From: Symbiodinium microadriaticum | Taxonomy: Eukaryota; Sar; Dinophyceae; Suessiales; Symbiodiniaceae | Reading direction: 5' to 3' | Length of the DNA: 64,000 nt | Assembly: GCA_001939145.1 (NCBI GenBank) | Contig: LSRX01000462.1 | Span: 123,483 to 187,482 of the forward strand | Part shown: in pieces, positions 1 through 11,545 of the stretch | Layout: each line of letters begins with the position of its first letter | Position numbering within the stretch: position 1 is the first letter of the stretch | Position numbers and translations under genes: made by a program | The notes under the pieces: generated by a model | Seen by the model: the letters and a program-made list of their open reading frames with translations, nothing else | Database searches by the model: none | Told to the model about the DNA's origin: nothing

Positions 1-300
<300 letters not shown>

Positions 301-468
301 GATATATAAGTATGAATATATATATATATATATATACATATACATGTATAGATATGGATGGGGATCCCTTGAACAAGAAAAGCCAAGGCAAACACACGAC
401 AACAGAACGGAACCAGAGTTTTCGGCATTTAGGGTTGGAAGTACATTGCGGATGTAAGAAACTAACTA

Positions 469-1381
469 TTGCGGCAAAAAGGATGCTTTACTACTGCTTT
501 CATCGTCCTAGTTATCGAGTCCCATGATCCTAGAAGTACAGGAGTCTTCCGATCCCTTCACCACAGGCACAGGGCAGGTGAGGTTGGCCGCTGCACACTC
601 TGCGATGCCGCCGAGTGCGGCACCTTAGCGATAAAGGCCCGCTTGAAATTTCGATCCGGCTTAAGTGTGCCTGCGGTTGCTTGAAAGCTTTACCGCAGCT
701 TATCCTAAGTGTGAAACAGCTGGATTATTGCCCTGTCGGCATACGGTCTGTGGTACTACTGTTGATGATATAAATCCTGCATTACCTTAAGGACCCTAAA
801 CTAAAATAATTATGGTATATTCCTTATTATGGGTAATGCAGGATTTTGATCATCAACCGCAGGTTAGATGGCAGCCCGAATCATTCCGAGCCCGAAGCGC
901 TAAACGCGACTCACCTGTTTGCCGAAGGCTTCACGGTTTACCTTCTCGTCTCCGTTGCAGTGCCTTGTTTTGGTGTCCCAACTTTATGGTTGGGATCCTA
1001 TAATATAGAATTTGGGTAACCCAGACAAGGAACTACAGTGGAGACTATGGGTAGAGTCTAGGGGTTGTGTTCCTAGCGGAATTCGTATCCAAAACCCTGC
1101 TGAGAACAGCCAAGGTAAACCCTCAACCTTAACCTGTGCCATGTAAAGGCTAATGTAGGGGCCTCCATAATTACCAAGACCAGTTTGGGGGTTCCTTATA
1201 AATTAGTATAACTGTCGGATAAGGGGCCCCAAAACCCTGTTCTAATTATTAAGTCCCCTATATCAACTATCGAGCCCTCTACTACGAGTATCATATGCAA
1301 TAAGAACATGCAAACTCAATACCAGTGATGACGACTTGGAAACCAACTGAAGGCCACCCTCCTCAGTTACTTTACATATAG
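469..1381 (+). CDS. Cysteine-rich gene, five-exon model, partial 5' end
   Basis: Proposed exons 469-664, 699-760, 863-947, 1055-1114 and 1305-1381 total 480 nt, a whole number of codons ending in TAG. Phases agree at every junction. Intron 1 is only 34 bp (665-698). Introns 2 (761-862) and 3 (948-1054) each coincide with an inverted-repeat element running from GT to AG. Intron 4 (1115-1304) starts GTAAAC and contains another element. The product has clustered cysteines (CTLCDAAEC near residue 48, then KCETAGLLPC and VCG), which could bind a metal. No ATG was found in the first exon, so it probably continues upstream through an acceptor. Function unknown. The frame choice is mine; each exon alone could be chance, but five matching phases are less likely to be. 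Confidence 0.5.
761..862 (+). mobile_element. Family C inverted-repeat element acting as intron
   Basis: Starts GTTGATGATATAAATCCTGC and ends with the complement, GGTAATGCAGG through CATCAACCGCAG. GT and AG sit at the ends and the flanking frames join in phase 0. Confidence 0.75.
948..1054 (+). mobile_element. Family D inverted-repeat element acting as intron
   Basis: GTCTCCGTTGCAGT at the left and AACTACAGTGGAGACTATGG then GTAG at the right. Excision joins the neighbouring exons in phase 1. Confidence 0.72.
1153..1265. mobile_element. Family J inverted-repeat element
   Basis: AATGTAGGGGCCTCCATAAT at the left pairs with CTAATTATTAAGTCCCCTAT at the right. It lies within the last proposed intron of the 469-1381 gene. 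Confidence 0.65.
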
Positions 1382-1563
1382 GGTTCTTCATACTACCCCA
1401 CGAAGGCTAAACGTGAACGACTCAAACAGCAGTCCTGACAATCGAGTCAAGAAAAGTCGACCTGGCTGCTCACCTAATATCGTGGTCTGAGTACTTAGTG
1501 CTGCGAGACAATATCTCCCAAAGCTCCCTGGTATGACCTAAAACCTAAGCCCTATACCTTAAA

Positions 1564-1851
1564 GTGTCCCAAGGCGCCGAACCGATCTTCCAGGAAGGCC
1601 TGCGCAGCCGGTCGATCAAAGGGGCTTATCGGGACAAAGATTCTGATAGCAGTGGTGGGAGTAGTAGTAGTAGTGGTGGTGGTGGTGGTAGTAGTAGTAG
1701 TAGTTGTTGTTGTTGTTGTAGTAGTAGTGGCAATGGTAGTAATGGCAGTAGTGGTGGTACTGGGAGTAGTAGTAGGATCCTCAAGGACTCAGAAACCCCA
1801 AATGCATGTACTTTTGGGCTTCGGGTTCTCGGCATTGGTCTCAGGTTTTAG
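1564..1851 (+). CDS. Ser/Gly-rich low-complexity ORF (exon?)
   Basis: A 95-codon open frame on + with a polar start (GAEPIFQEGLRSRSIKG) followed by a Ser/Gly tract encoded by the AGT/GGT trinucleotide repeat at 1648-1775, including five Cys from TGT. No true ATG at the start. A CTTCCAG acceptor-like site lies inside at about 1593. It may be an exon with a linker repeat or a chance frame kept open by the repeat. Confidence 0.35.
   Translation: MSQGAEPIFQEGLRSRSIKGAYRDKDSDSSGGSSSSSGGGGGSSSSSCCCCCSSSGNGSNGSSGGTGSSSRILKDSETPNACTFGLRVLGIGLRF
1648..1775. repeat. AGT/GGT trinucleotide repeat
   Basis: Imperfect AGT, GGT, TGT triplets, open in several frames on both strands; poly-Val and poly-Leu readings are shadows. 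Confidence 0.95.
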
Positions 1852-2834
1852 AGTTTCGGCTTTCGGACGGGGGTTTCAGGTTGGAGGCTTTGTAGGATGT
1901 GGAGCTCGGGTCTTTGAGCTTGCAGGGGCTCCATACCGAACTTCGTACGCTTGCAAAAACCTCTTACGTTTATCTGCGTCTTCGCATAAAAGCTACCAGC
2001 AGCTAACAATTGCATATGGTTCTGGGCTTTTCTTAATCACTCTCAGTACTCACCTTACACCCCATAGTGCCTGAGGCGTTTCTCCCTGCCCATCGAAGAC
2101 ATCAACGATGACGACGTCGTAACCTGTCTTTCGTTCACGATGCACTTTCCTTAACCTCTACAGACCCAACTTATGCCCCTGGGATCAAAAATGGACCTCG
2201 CTTGCAACCCTTAGAGCCTTAGAGGCTTACAGGGAGTCAGGACAAAGGTTTCAACGCACAGAGCGTTTCGAGGTTCGATCATGGAAGCCTTTTGAACCTA
2301 AACCCTAAACCCCTTAAACTACCAACATCTAGCCGTAGGGCTCCTATTTAGGGTTTAGGGTTCAGGGTCTAGGCTTCGGGTTTAACCCCAAACAGTACAG
2401 CCAATTATTCAGCCCCCTTATTTACGGGCGATGTTGCTTAGAGGTCTCTGTTTGGATGTTCATTTGTCTCCTAAACACGCTGAAGAAGCAGGGAAAATAA
2501 TGGCAGAACACCTATGAACGGCTATTGTTACTGCAGATTCTACATACTGTTTGGGGTCCAGGTAGGTTTTCCGGTTTTAGGTTTCGGGGTGTTTAGGGTA
2601 TGCGGTTTGTTGGATAGAAGTTTCGGCTCCGTGCTAAGTCCTTTCAAGATTCACCCCAAGGCAAGCAGAATGGATGGAAGCACATCCTCAACAAGGGCTC
2701 ATCTTACGAGAACTGATAGTGCAAGGCTCCTGTGGTTCGGGCTACCAGCACTAATCATACAGGATTAGAAACGTGCATTAAACCCGAGAACCTAAAGCCC
2801 TGCACCCCAAACCTCAAACCACAAGTCTATATGC

Positions 2835-2858
2835 ATATATGTATGTAGAGTTACACAT

Positions 2859-2900
<42 letters not shown>

Positions 2901-3015
2901 ACATATACATATACATATACCTATACCTATACCTATACCTATACCTATACCTACATATACATATACATACATAATTAATCAATCAATCAATCAGTCAATC
3001 AATTACTTAATTACC
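2835..3015. repeat. CATATA/CCTATA and CAAT microsatellites
   Basis: Runs of CATATA, then CCTATA, then TCAA/TTAC units. 1860-2835 before it shows no gene or element I can support beyond weak telomere-like stretches near 2290-2390. Confidence 0.95.
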
Positions 3016-3264
3016 TAATTCAGCACATACATGCACAAATGCATTTGTGCATGCATGCGTACAGATGTACATACTCACGGAGTGAGAGAGGGCGGCAGGG
3101 AGAGGGAGAGGGATCCGATGCAGAGAGGGATCCTATGCTGAGACCATGCTCATACAGTAGAAGCCCAAAAGTTGGAAACCTAATAGCCTCAATCCTTAAG
3201 AGTAATGTATAAGGAATCCCAGCACTATGTGTCCTTAATCCGGTTTCCAACTTTTTGGGGTTTA

Positions 3265-4120
3265 CTTAGAGGTTTTGAGTAGGGCTTGAGGGTTTAGGGT
3301 TTGGGGTTTCGGGTTTAGGGGGTTTGGGGTTTCGGGTGTCCGCAACCCTAAATTGGCCCTAAACCCCAAACCTCAAACCCCTAAACCGCCTAAACCTTAA
3401 ACCCTACTGGTAAAAGTCCTAAGCCGTTAACCTTAAACCTAAATCTTGAATATAAACCCTATAAATCCTAAACCATAAACCCTAAAACCCCCAGATCATA
3501 TCCATGATGCATCACTCAGGCGGTACCGCGGTGTGTTGCACGAAGATGGTGGCTGGCTCCTGGGACAATTTGGTGCCCTTAAGTCCCCAAATCCCAAACC
3601 CAAAAGTACCGTTCAGGGTTGGAGGGTTTAGGGTTTAAGAGTTTAGGGTTGAAGGGTTTAGGGTTTGACATTTCATTTCGGGTAAGCGTCAAGACCCCCC
3701 CCCCCCCANTCTAGGGTTCTTACGGTTTAGGGTTTAGGGTTTAAGGGTGCAGGGTTTAAGGGTGCAGGGTTCAGGGCTTAGGGCTTCAGTGGTTTAGGGT
3801 TTTAGGGTCTAGGGGTTTACGGTTCAGGGGTTTAAGAGTTTCAGGGTATTCAGGGTGCACGGATATGGGTTTAGGGTCTTAAGCATTTCAGGGTGCAGGG
3901 CTTCAGGGCTGAATGTGCGTATTTGACGTTGAGGGCGTAGGCTTTCGGGGTCTGGGGATGCTTCACCGTTTGCAGAGTACCAAGGTTTAGGGTTTAGGGG
4001 CTTAGGGTTTAGGGTTCAGGGTTTAGGGGTTTAGGGGTTTAGGGGTTTAGGGTTTAGGGTTTAGGGGTTTAGGAGTTTAGGGTTTCGGGTTCAGGGTTTA
4101 GGTTTAGGGTTTAGGGAACT
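3265..4120. repeat. Dense interstitial TTTAGGG/CCCTAAA tract
   Basis: Degenerate telomere-type heptamers in both orientations, interrupted by a unique island at 3499-3590 that is open on both strands (one reading starts after CCCCAG). A single N at 3709 follows a C homopolymer. Confidence 0.9.
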
Positions 4121-4135
4121 CAACTCGGAACAAGA

Positions 4136-4664
4136 ATGCTGAACTCGAACCCAGTCTTGTTGGCTCCTATGTTAAGTCAACAGTTTCTTTCCGGGGTTCT
4201 CAAGTGCCCTTCAAAAAAAAACGAGGATTCCTATCGAACATATTCCATAATGAGCCCTCGTGTTGCTACCCTCATCCGGAGGCTACAGACTGCCCAAACC
4301 ACGACTTTACTAAGAGCAGCCATTGTCAAGAGGTTTCAAACTCAAAGACCCGCGGCCTGAAATCCTCCTTCAGCCTGCCGTAAGCATGAAACGAGCTACT
4401 TGTTGTGCAATGTCTGCATTTCAACCCTCTAAACAAGAGAAGGCTCTTGCAACGAAAATAAGACAAAACCCTGCACCCTGGGCCGCGGAGTGCGTAGCCT
4501 TCAACGGACCCCCTCACGCCCTACCAAAAGTCTCCATTGTAATTCCTTGTTTGGTTAACCCAATTTGTATCATAGGATCCTAGCTATAAAAATGGTTAAC
4601 CAAAAAACGGAACTACAACGGAGACTATAAGTAGATCAGGAACCGACTCAACCCCAAACCCTAG
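4136..4664 (+). CDS. Three-exon gene model, about 124 residues
   Basis: Exons 4136-4324, 4374-4529 and 4635-4664 give 375 nt from ATG to TAG with all junctions in phase 0. Intron 1 (49 bp) runs GTCAAG to a pyrimidine-rich TCCTCCTTCAG. Intron 2 (105 bp) is a family D inverted-repeat element from GTCTCC to AAGTAG. The N-terminus is hydrophobic (MLNSNPVLLAPMLSQQFL), followed by a basic middle (RVATLIRRLQTAQ) and a Lys/Gln-rich second exon (QPSKQEKALATKI). I do not recognise the product; an organelle or secretory leader is possible. It lies just after a telomere-like tract. Confidence 0.52.
4530..4634 (+). mobile_element. Family D element as intron 2 of the 4136-4664 model
   Basis: GTCTCCATTGTAATTCC at the left and GGAACTACAACGGAGACTAT at the right, ending AAGTAG. 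The middle contains paired GGTTAACC motifs. Confidence 0.75.
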
Positions 4665-5690
4665 GCCTGGAACCCACAATGCTACAAGCATCTATAGAGA
4701 CCCCAAAAGGACAAGTATGCAGTTGGAGTTGAAATATGGCAAAAATCCTCTCTGAGGTATCATCAACTAAAAAGTTCCCGCCAAAAGGCTAATGTCTGGG
4801 CATATGCCAGCAGATGACTATAACAAAACTATTATGAACCCTTGAATAGTGCTGGTAGTTCTTCAACCTTCTACATTATGCTTGGGTGGCTTCTTGGCTC
4901 CTGCATCCGATGGACTCTGCGCCGTCGCAGCAATACACGCGTAGGGTTCCGGGCTCTGGAGCCCTCTCCGCAGCATCTTTGGCGCACCTTACATTACCCT
5001 ATGCTTCCAAGGACCTTATAGTTAGGGCCCTAGACCCCTTAAGGACCCAATAATAAGGCCCCTGGAAGCCTAGGGTTCAAATAATAGCAATAAAAACACA
5101 AATAACAATGAACACAGTAAAATAGTAATCCGTTGCGACAGTCACTGTTGCCACTGACGGTAAAGTAAGCTAAAAAAGAAAAATAGTACAAGCAATGACA
5201 ACATGAATAAGAGTAGTAATGTTACTACGCAAGATGTTGAAACAACTATTCATATTAATACTGATGCCTATCTTGAAAGTTTAGGTATTTATAAATGTTA
5301 TTATTGTTGTAACATTGCTTCGGTCTGGGGTTTCAAGGTGTCAAGTCTCAGAATTCAAAGCTTTGGGCTTTGGGGTGGCTGTGGTTCTGGGCTTTTGGGC
5401 TTTGGGTGGTTACCTTAACCCAAATAACCTACAAATTTACAGAACTGTTTCTGGAAAACATAATAAGGAACCCCACCGAGGTAGTTTTGATAGGTCTCAG
5501 CTAGGTAGGGTCTAGAGCTGCAAGGTTTGGGACTGGAAATTGTACTCCGGAAGTAAGCTTAAGGCTTAGGCTTTTTGTGTTCAAGGTTGAGGCCTGGCGT
5601 CCAGGTCTTTGTTTAAGGAGTCGTACCTTACGGGTTAATTGCTGTTTCAGACTTTGGGGGGCCGAACTCCAGAAGGGTAGCACATGTACC
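4665..5690. other. Region without a supportable gene
   Basis: Mixed unique sequence with short chance frames, for example 5203-5418. I see no splice-bounded exon or element I would defend. Confidence 0.5.
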
Positions 5691-6222
5691 ACGTATGCCC
5701 TAAACCCTTAACCCTAAATCCGGAGTAGTAGTTAGTAGTTCATGTACAGCAAGAGTTTGTGGGGACTAGTACTTATGGGGGCTCGCGGCACCCAAGTTGA
5801 GGCTGGTGTCCCGAACCCCCACCTTAACCCTGCACAAAAACCTACAGCAACAGCACTGCTTGAGAAGCCATTGGCTTAAGAGATTGAAATTGAGCCCCTC
5901 GCCGTTCGACAAACAAACATACAAAAAACGCGCAAATTCTTCCTTTAAGAAATCCAGGGCAGCCTGACCTCGGCGAGCCAATTTCATGTTTGATTCTTCT
6001 CATTTTGTTTTCGCTGGTTTTGCTTGAGCAAATAATAAAAACAGGAAGCTCAGGGACTGGATTTGGTGTTCCAAAAGCTGGGCACATAGAAACATACCCA
6101 CTGTCTCGGCCTTGGCTTCTGCCATTTGCCAACTGGCTTTGCGTTTGACCCGAGCCTTCAAAACTCCTTAGACGGCCTTTCTCAACCCTTGCAGAGCCCT
6201 GAAAAGCCCTCCAAAGCTGTTA

Positions 6223-6319
6223 GTACCCATAGGCTCCTAAGTAGCTCCTTTTTATGGTTCCTATTTAGACTCCTATAAGGCAATCCCAAAAAGGAACTAC
6301 TAAGGAGCCTATGGGCAAG
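6223..6319. mobile_element. Family A inverted-repeat element
   Basis: GTACCCATAGGCTCCTAAG at the left pairs with AGGAGCCTATGGGCAAG at the right. GT and AG occur at the two ends. The sequence before it after CCCTTGCAG is open, so it may be an intron. Confidence 0.75.
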
Positions 6320-6849
6320 GCTTAATGGAACCAAAAGCTTAGCTTTGGAAGTCTCCGGAGGCTTCATAAGGCCTAATTAAATGAGGGCTTAATATAAGGC
6401 TTTCGCCATATACGAAAAGCACCAATAATAACACATGAAGGGGCTCAATTTTTTTTTTTCAGAAATTGACGGGCTTAATTTTTTGTTTTGGGTGGTTCTG
6501 GGCTTGCTTAATAAGCGCTTCGAATAAGGCCCTGATAAGAGCTTTAGAGGGCTCTGAAGGGATTGTAAGGGCTAAGGGCTTAATAAGGGTTTAATGAAGC
6601 TTTGTCATATACGAAAAAAACCACCAAAATAGCAAATTGAGGGGCTCGGCTTCTCAAAATACAGAGAGGGGCTCGATTGCTGGGCTGCCTGCATAAGCTT
6701 AATAAGGCCTGAATAACAGACATACCAGAAATCCAAACGCTCCTATTTTCGCGCAAGTGGGACGTCTTCCCATGTGCCCTTCGCACGAGGCCGCAATCGC
6801 TACATAAGCCGCACGCTGCATCGCAATAAAGAGGCCCCTCAATAATGAG

Positions 6850-7060
6850 TTATTATAGATGAGCATATAACGGGGCCTTCCAGGTATTTTTGTTGTAAAT
6901 TCCGAAAATTCGTTCCTCGATTTCACTGCCTTGGAAAGCCGCGAGCTTACTGCTTCCATGTGGCTCCCTCGCATTGCCCGCATCGCAAACAGATCCCGCC
7001 GGGATGCCCCCGATGGCGGCAGCAGCACGAAGCACTGCCGGGTCCTTAAAGGCCGCACGG
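6850..7060 (-). CDS. Exon candidate, alanine-rich
   Basis: On the minus strand, from a CCCTAAACCC flank, a frame reads TEIRRAAFKDPAVLRAAAA and on through IGGIPAGSV for about 65 codons. It is GC-rich with GC-ending codons. A second minus frame (6699-7058) and a plus frame are also open, so the exact frame is uncertain. Confidence 0.4.
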
Positions 7061-7069
7061 CGGATTTCG

Positions 7070-8310
7070 GTGGATGGGTTTAGGTTTTAGGGGTTTAGGG
7101 GTTTAGGGTTTAGGGGTTTAGGGGTTTAGGGGTTATAGGGTTTAGGTTTTAGGGCTTAGGAGATACGTGGAGGGATGCTTGCAACTTCGCATTCGATCCT
7201 GCGGCTGTCTTTTGGGGTTTAGAGTTTAGGGTTTGGGGTTCAGGGTTTAGGGTTTAGGGTTTGGGGCGTGCGGTTTAGGGTTTATAGGGTTTAGGGACCG
7301 AACCACCTAAACAAAAAAACAACTCTACTCAAAAGCAGATGCAGTGAGAACCTTGGCCTAAAGAACCCCACAACACCGCGAAAAGTCTTGATCCAAGAGA
7401 GCATGTACTTGCAAACAACCGAAACGGAAAACAAAAACAACGCAACAAAAAAAACACGTAACTAATTAACTAGCTAGCTGACGCACTGACTAACTTACGC
7501 CGACCCTGCTGCAAGCACTGCAAGGTACTACAACAGATTTTCTCGCATGACCATGACATTGCACGTAACATGGAAACTCATACGGACTCACAGAGAAACA
7601 ACAAGGTCACTGTAGGCCTTAAAGTAAAGCAAGGCATAGCACCCGGTCCAGCAATCCTCCATAATAAAGCCCTTTTAGGGTTTGGGTTTAGGGGGTTTAC
7701 AAGTTTAGGGGTTTAGGGGTTTAAAGACCCTAAACCCTGAACCCTAAATTAGGGAAACCCCTAAACCCTAAACCCCAACCCCTAAAAAGGGAAGCCCCTA
7801 AACCCTAAACCCCAAGCCCTAAATCGGAAAGGTTCGAGCTCCACAGCGTCAACCGTCGCCTTCAGGACGAACAGCGCGCTAAGGGCGTAGGGACGTAGGG
7901 TTTAGGGGTTAGCGGGGTTTAGGGTTTAGGAGTCTAGGGATTTATGGCTTTAGGGATGTAAGGTTTAGGAATGTAGGGTTGAGGGATGCAGGGCTTAGGG
8001 CTTCAGGGTTTAGGGTTTTAGGGCTTCGGGAGTTAAGGCTCTAGGGATGTGGGGTTTCGAGCTTACGTTTAAGGCACTTCAGGTTTAAGGGTTTTTCGGG
8101 CTTAGGGACTGAATGAATTCAGGGTTTTGGGGTTTAGGGATTAAGGGCTTTGGGACTTAAGGCTTTAGGATTGTATGCTGTAAGGATGTAATAGTGTAGG
8201 GTGTAGGTCTTGGGCTTTAGTTGTTTCCGGATTTAGGGTTGAGGGCTTTCGGGATTCATGGCGTAGTGATTTAAGGCTTCGCGACTTTTGGTGCTGAAAA
8301 ATTTAGGGTT
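7070..8310. repeat. Interstitial telomere-like tracts
   Basis: TTTAGGG variants at 7070-7300 and 7675-8310. Between them, 7310-7670 shows nothing supportable. A small plus-strand open island at 7841-7880 (ELHSVNRRLQDEQRAK) sits between a CCCTAAA flank and a TTTAGGG flank. Confidence 0.85.
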
Positions 8311-9039
8311 TAGGGAATACCTGGACCTCTTAAACAAACACATTTTTTAGGGCTCCTTATTATGATGTGCTTATGGAAGTCCTTGAAGCGGCAGGTTCTA
8401 TGGGATCTAGGCAAGGTTGAGAGATTTAAGGTTTAGGCACTTAGACAGTATTTGCGGCTTAGGAATTTAAGGTCTAGGATGCCTAGATACTTGATTCTAG
8501 GCTTTCCTGGGTCTTGGGATTTCGGGAACCTGGATAGGACCTGGATCCTTTATTATCCCCTTTCCCAGGTTCAGGGTACTGGGCTTACCCAACAAGAAGT
8601 AGTAGTCACACCCTAGACCTTTCCATCAGCTGCAACTTAGATCCTGACACTTCCTTCCAATAGCATTCCTGCTTGACGACAGCATCAGGAACCGTAATGG
8701 GGCCACACCCCAATCTAATCATGTGTGGTCAGCCTCCTAGCAACCTAACTTGAAGCCTGCGAATGTCTGGGCCCTGTGATAGTAAGAGGTAAAAGGCGCT
8801 TGGGGAATAGTGCCGTAAAACAAGATAGGGACTATAGTCGGGAATGTCATCGAATGTCCAGACGTTTACCTCGAACCCGTTTGAACAATTTAGAAGCCCC
8901 TATGGAATATATCGGAAAAAAAATCAAACGAAACACGATAACAAAAGGCACACCGATAAACACTTTCGTAAAACCCTGAACCCGCTTCACCTTTCATCTT
9001 GTTGCAGATCCTTAGACAACACGGATGGCGCGGTTGCAT

Positions 9040-9305
9040 AACCCAAAGCTAAACCCTAAACCCCTAAAACCTCAACCCTAAACCCCTGAACCCCAAACCC
9101 TCAACCCTAAACCCCTAAACCCCTCAACCCTAAACCCTAAACCCCTCCACCCCAACCCCCCAACCCTAATAAAATCCCATATAACCCCTATAAACCCCTC
9201 AACCCCAAACCCTAAATCCCCAAACCCCTAAACCCCTCAACCCTACACCCGAATTAAGAACATCCCTACAAACCCCTATACACCCCTATAGAACCCTCCC
9301 CCCCC
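9040..9305. repeat. CCCTAAA tract
   Basis: Degenerate CCCTAAA/ACCCC units on + immediately upstream of a canonical polypyrimidine acceptor at 9328. Confidence 0.9.
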
Positions 9306-9328
9306 CTCCCACCTTCATCTTCTTGCAG

Positions 9329-9388
9329 AACCAGCCGGGCAAGGCACCCAGCCCGACTCCGACCACCAGGACCCGCAGTGTTTCCTGG
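9329..9388 (+). CDS. Short exon candidate between telomere-like tracts
   Basis: Preceded by CACCTTCATCTTCTTGCAG, an excellent 3' splice site. Reads NQPGKAPSPTPTTRTRSVSW, then GGTTTGGGCTTAGG begins. Upstream flank is CCCTAAA, downstream flank TTTAGGG. Confidence 0.42.
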
Positions 9389-9409
9389 GTTTGGGCTTAG
9401 GAAGTCAAG

Positions 9410-9615
9410 AGATTTAGGGTTTAGGAGTTTTAGGGTTTAGGAATTGGGGTTCAGATTTTAGGGTTTAGGGATTTTCGGGTTTAGGGATTTTAAGGTTTAG
9501 GGATTTTAGGGTTTAGGGGTTACGTAGGGTTTAGGGATTTTAGGGATTTAGGGATTTAGGGTTTTGGGGATTTAGGGTGTAGGGGTTTAGGGTTTAGGGT
9601 TTAGGAGTTTTAGGG
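9410..9615. repeat. TTTAGGG tract
   Basis: TTTAGGG and TTTAGGGATTT units on +. Confidence 0.9.
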
Positions 9616-9663
9616 CACACCGTCTGTTAAAGGGCGCACCCGAAATCAAAAAGGTAAGACTTT

Positions 9664-9730
9664 GGAACCCAGGATCAGGACGGCCCAGGGCCCTGGCGGT
9701 GGATGTTCCCACCGCTGCCAGCGACTTCAG
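9664..9730 (+). CDS. Short exon candidate with strong donor
   Basis: Open frame ending RALAVDVPTAASDF followed by TTCAG|GTAACC. Candidate acceptors are AACCCAG and GGCCCAG just upstream. Confidence 0.38.
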
Positions 9731-10096
9731 GTAACCTAGAAGAAAATCCGACAGCAGACTACTCCTTCACACGAGTTGGGTGGAGGGCCTACACTGTCCT
9801 ACAGTAACAGTGTAACCCTAAACCCCAAAACCCAAAACCCTAAACCCGTAAACCCTGAACCCTAACCCCTAGTTTTAGGAGTCACAGACTGATGCGCACC
9901 GCCCCAACAATGAAAGGATCTGCAGTCTTGATCTTCGCACGGGCACTCAAAGGCATAAGAGCCAACCAGTACAGGAAAAAGGGGAGGTGCCCAGTGGGTC
10001 CACATAGACGGCCATCCTGGAACTAGGTCCCAAACGACCATGCTGATTCTGGCTTCGGGGACCCAACTCCATAATAGTAGTATACACGGACCCAGA

Positions 10097-10200
10097 CCCA
10101 GAGACTCCAATATCCCTCAATTAAGGAATATACCTTAAAATATAATGGGAACCCTCATAAGAGTTGAGGTATATTCCTTAATGAAGGGATGTTGGAGTCA
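10097..10200. mobile_element. Family B variant inverted-repeat element
   Basis: CCCAGAGACTCCAATATCCC at the left mirrors GGGATGTTGGAGTC at the right; internal TTAAGGAATATACC/GGTATATTCCTTAA arms match the family. Confidence 0.7.
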
Positions 10201-10932
10201 TGGACCCTCCTGGGGGTTGGGTGTTGGAGAAGCAGACCGATGTCGCCGATTCAGGCCCGAAGTCAACTTGCTTCTTCTTCTTCGGATGGTACTCAGGTCG
10301 TTAGGCTCGTTTGGGTTTAAGGCGCGAAGCCCGAAAGAAAGCTGAAAACCTGAATGTAAAGTGTAGGCGCTACAACCCCCAAACTTCAACCCTTATGCCT
10401 CAAACAAACAACAAAACCTCTGAACGCAACTCGAAACCCCAGTCTAAACCCCAACACCAGGCAGGCCTTGCCCTAAAGCCACGTATTGCTGCAAAAGATG
10501 ACAAGCCGCCGAAGGCTAATGCACCAAATTCCGGCGTCTTGCTCGCATCCAGCAAGAGTACACTCCTGGGTTCATGTTGAGGAATCTTTTTACATTCCTA
10601 TAATATGAAAGTCTTGTTTACTACAGATCCCGCTTACGTCTTATGGTAACTTAAATTATAAGTTCCTTAACAAGAACCCGGACTCTGCTCCGTGTTGCCA
10701 TTGAACCGCAGACGCCGCCAAGAGCCACCTAGGCTATGAGCTGCCACCGAACATGAGATAGAGTTTTAGGGCTTGCGGCTTGGCACTTCAGTCCCTCAGT
10801 GCAGAGCAAGAACAGATCGCACACGTTAAGACTCGTAAGCCCCACTGCTGCTAAGAAGAGGAAGTCTTGCACGTCGCTGGCGGAACGCAGTACTTGCCCC
10901 GCATCCAAGAACCCTAAACCCTAAGTATCAAA

Positions 10933-11389
10933 ATGGACATTCTCCAAGGCACCGTTGCTGGCACCCGAGCCCGTGACGCGCACGAGGCCGCTCGCCTCCG
11001 TGACTTCTTCGAAGAGGACCTCCCCAGCCACGGCCCACCTTGGACCAGGTGCCGAAGAGAGGGCCCTAAGCCCTAAGCCTTACCAAGATCACGAACAAGA
11101 GAAGGGCTTAAAAAAGCTATATTGTTAAATAAGAAAATATAATATACCATAAAGCAATATAACACAATATAATACGATATAAAATAATCTACTCTGATAT
11201 AATATGATGCCGCGATTTTGCCGCGACTTCTTGACATCCCAGCCTGATTTCAGGGACTCTGTTGGGACCCTGCATACCCTAAACCCTCCGCGGAGATCTT
11301 CAACGTCCAGATTTCGAGGCTTGGCTCCACCTAGGGCTCCGGCAAAAGATGCTGTAGTTGTCGAGCATTTCTCAGATGAAGCTCAAGAT
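10933..11389 (+). CDS. Two-exon gene start, acidic/basic helix-rich
   Basis: Exon 10933-11048 begins ATG (MDILQGTVAGTRARDAHEAA) and ends ACCAG|GTGCCG in phase 2. Exon 11311-11389 follows CTTCAACGTCCAG and restores the frame as an Arg codon, then reads GLAPPRAPAKDAVVVEHF to a near-perfect donor GAT|GTAAGT. Phase agreement plus consensus sites make this one of the better models. Product unknown; rich in Ala, Arg, Asp and Glu, likely soluble. The next exon was not found with confidence. Confidence 0.52.
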
Positions 11390-11419
11390 GTAAGTTTGTA
11401 AATAGATACACAGAGTAAA

Positions 11420-11474
11420 TACATAAATAAATACATATATATATATATATACATACACAAATAGATAGAAAGAT

Positions 11475-11513
<39 letters not shown>

Positions 11514-11545
11514 AAACATATATATAAATATATATAGAGAGAGAG
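11420..11545. repeat. TA/CATA/GA microsatellite
   Basis: ATATAT, GATAGATA and GAGA runs directly after the donor at 11390. Confidence 0.95.

Noticed and set aside
3265-4120. Possible chromosome end (telomere)
   Set aside because: The repeats are degenerate, occur in both orientations, recur across the whole window and have unique sequence on both sides, so they are interstitial.
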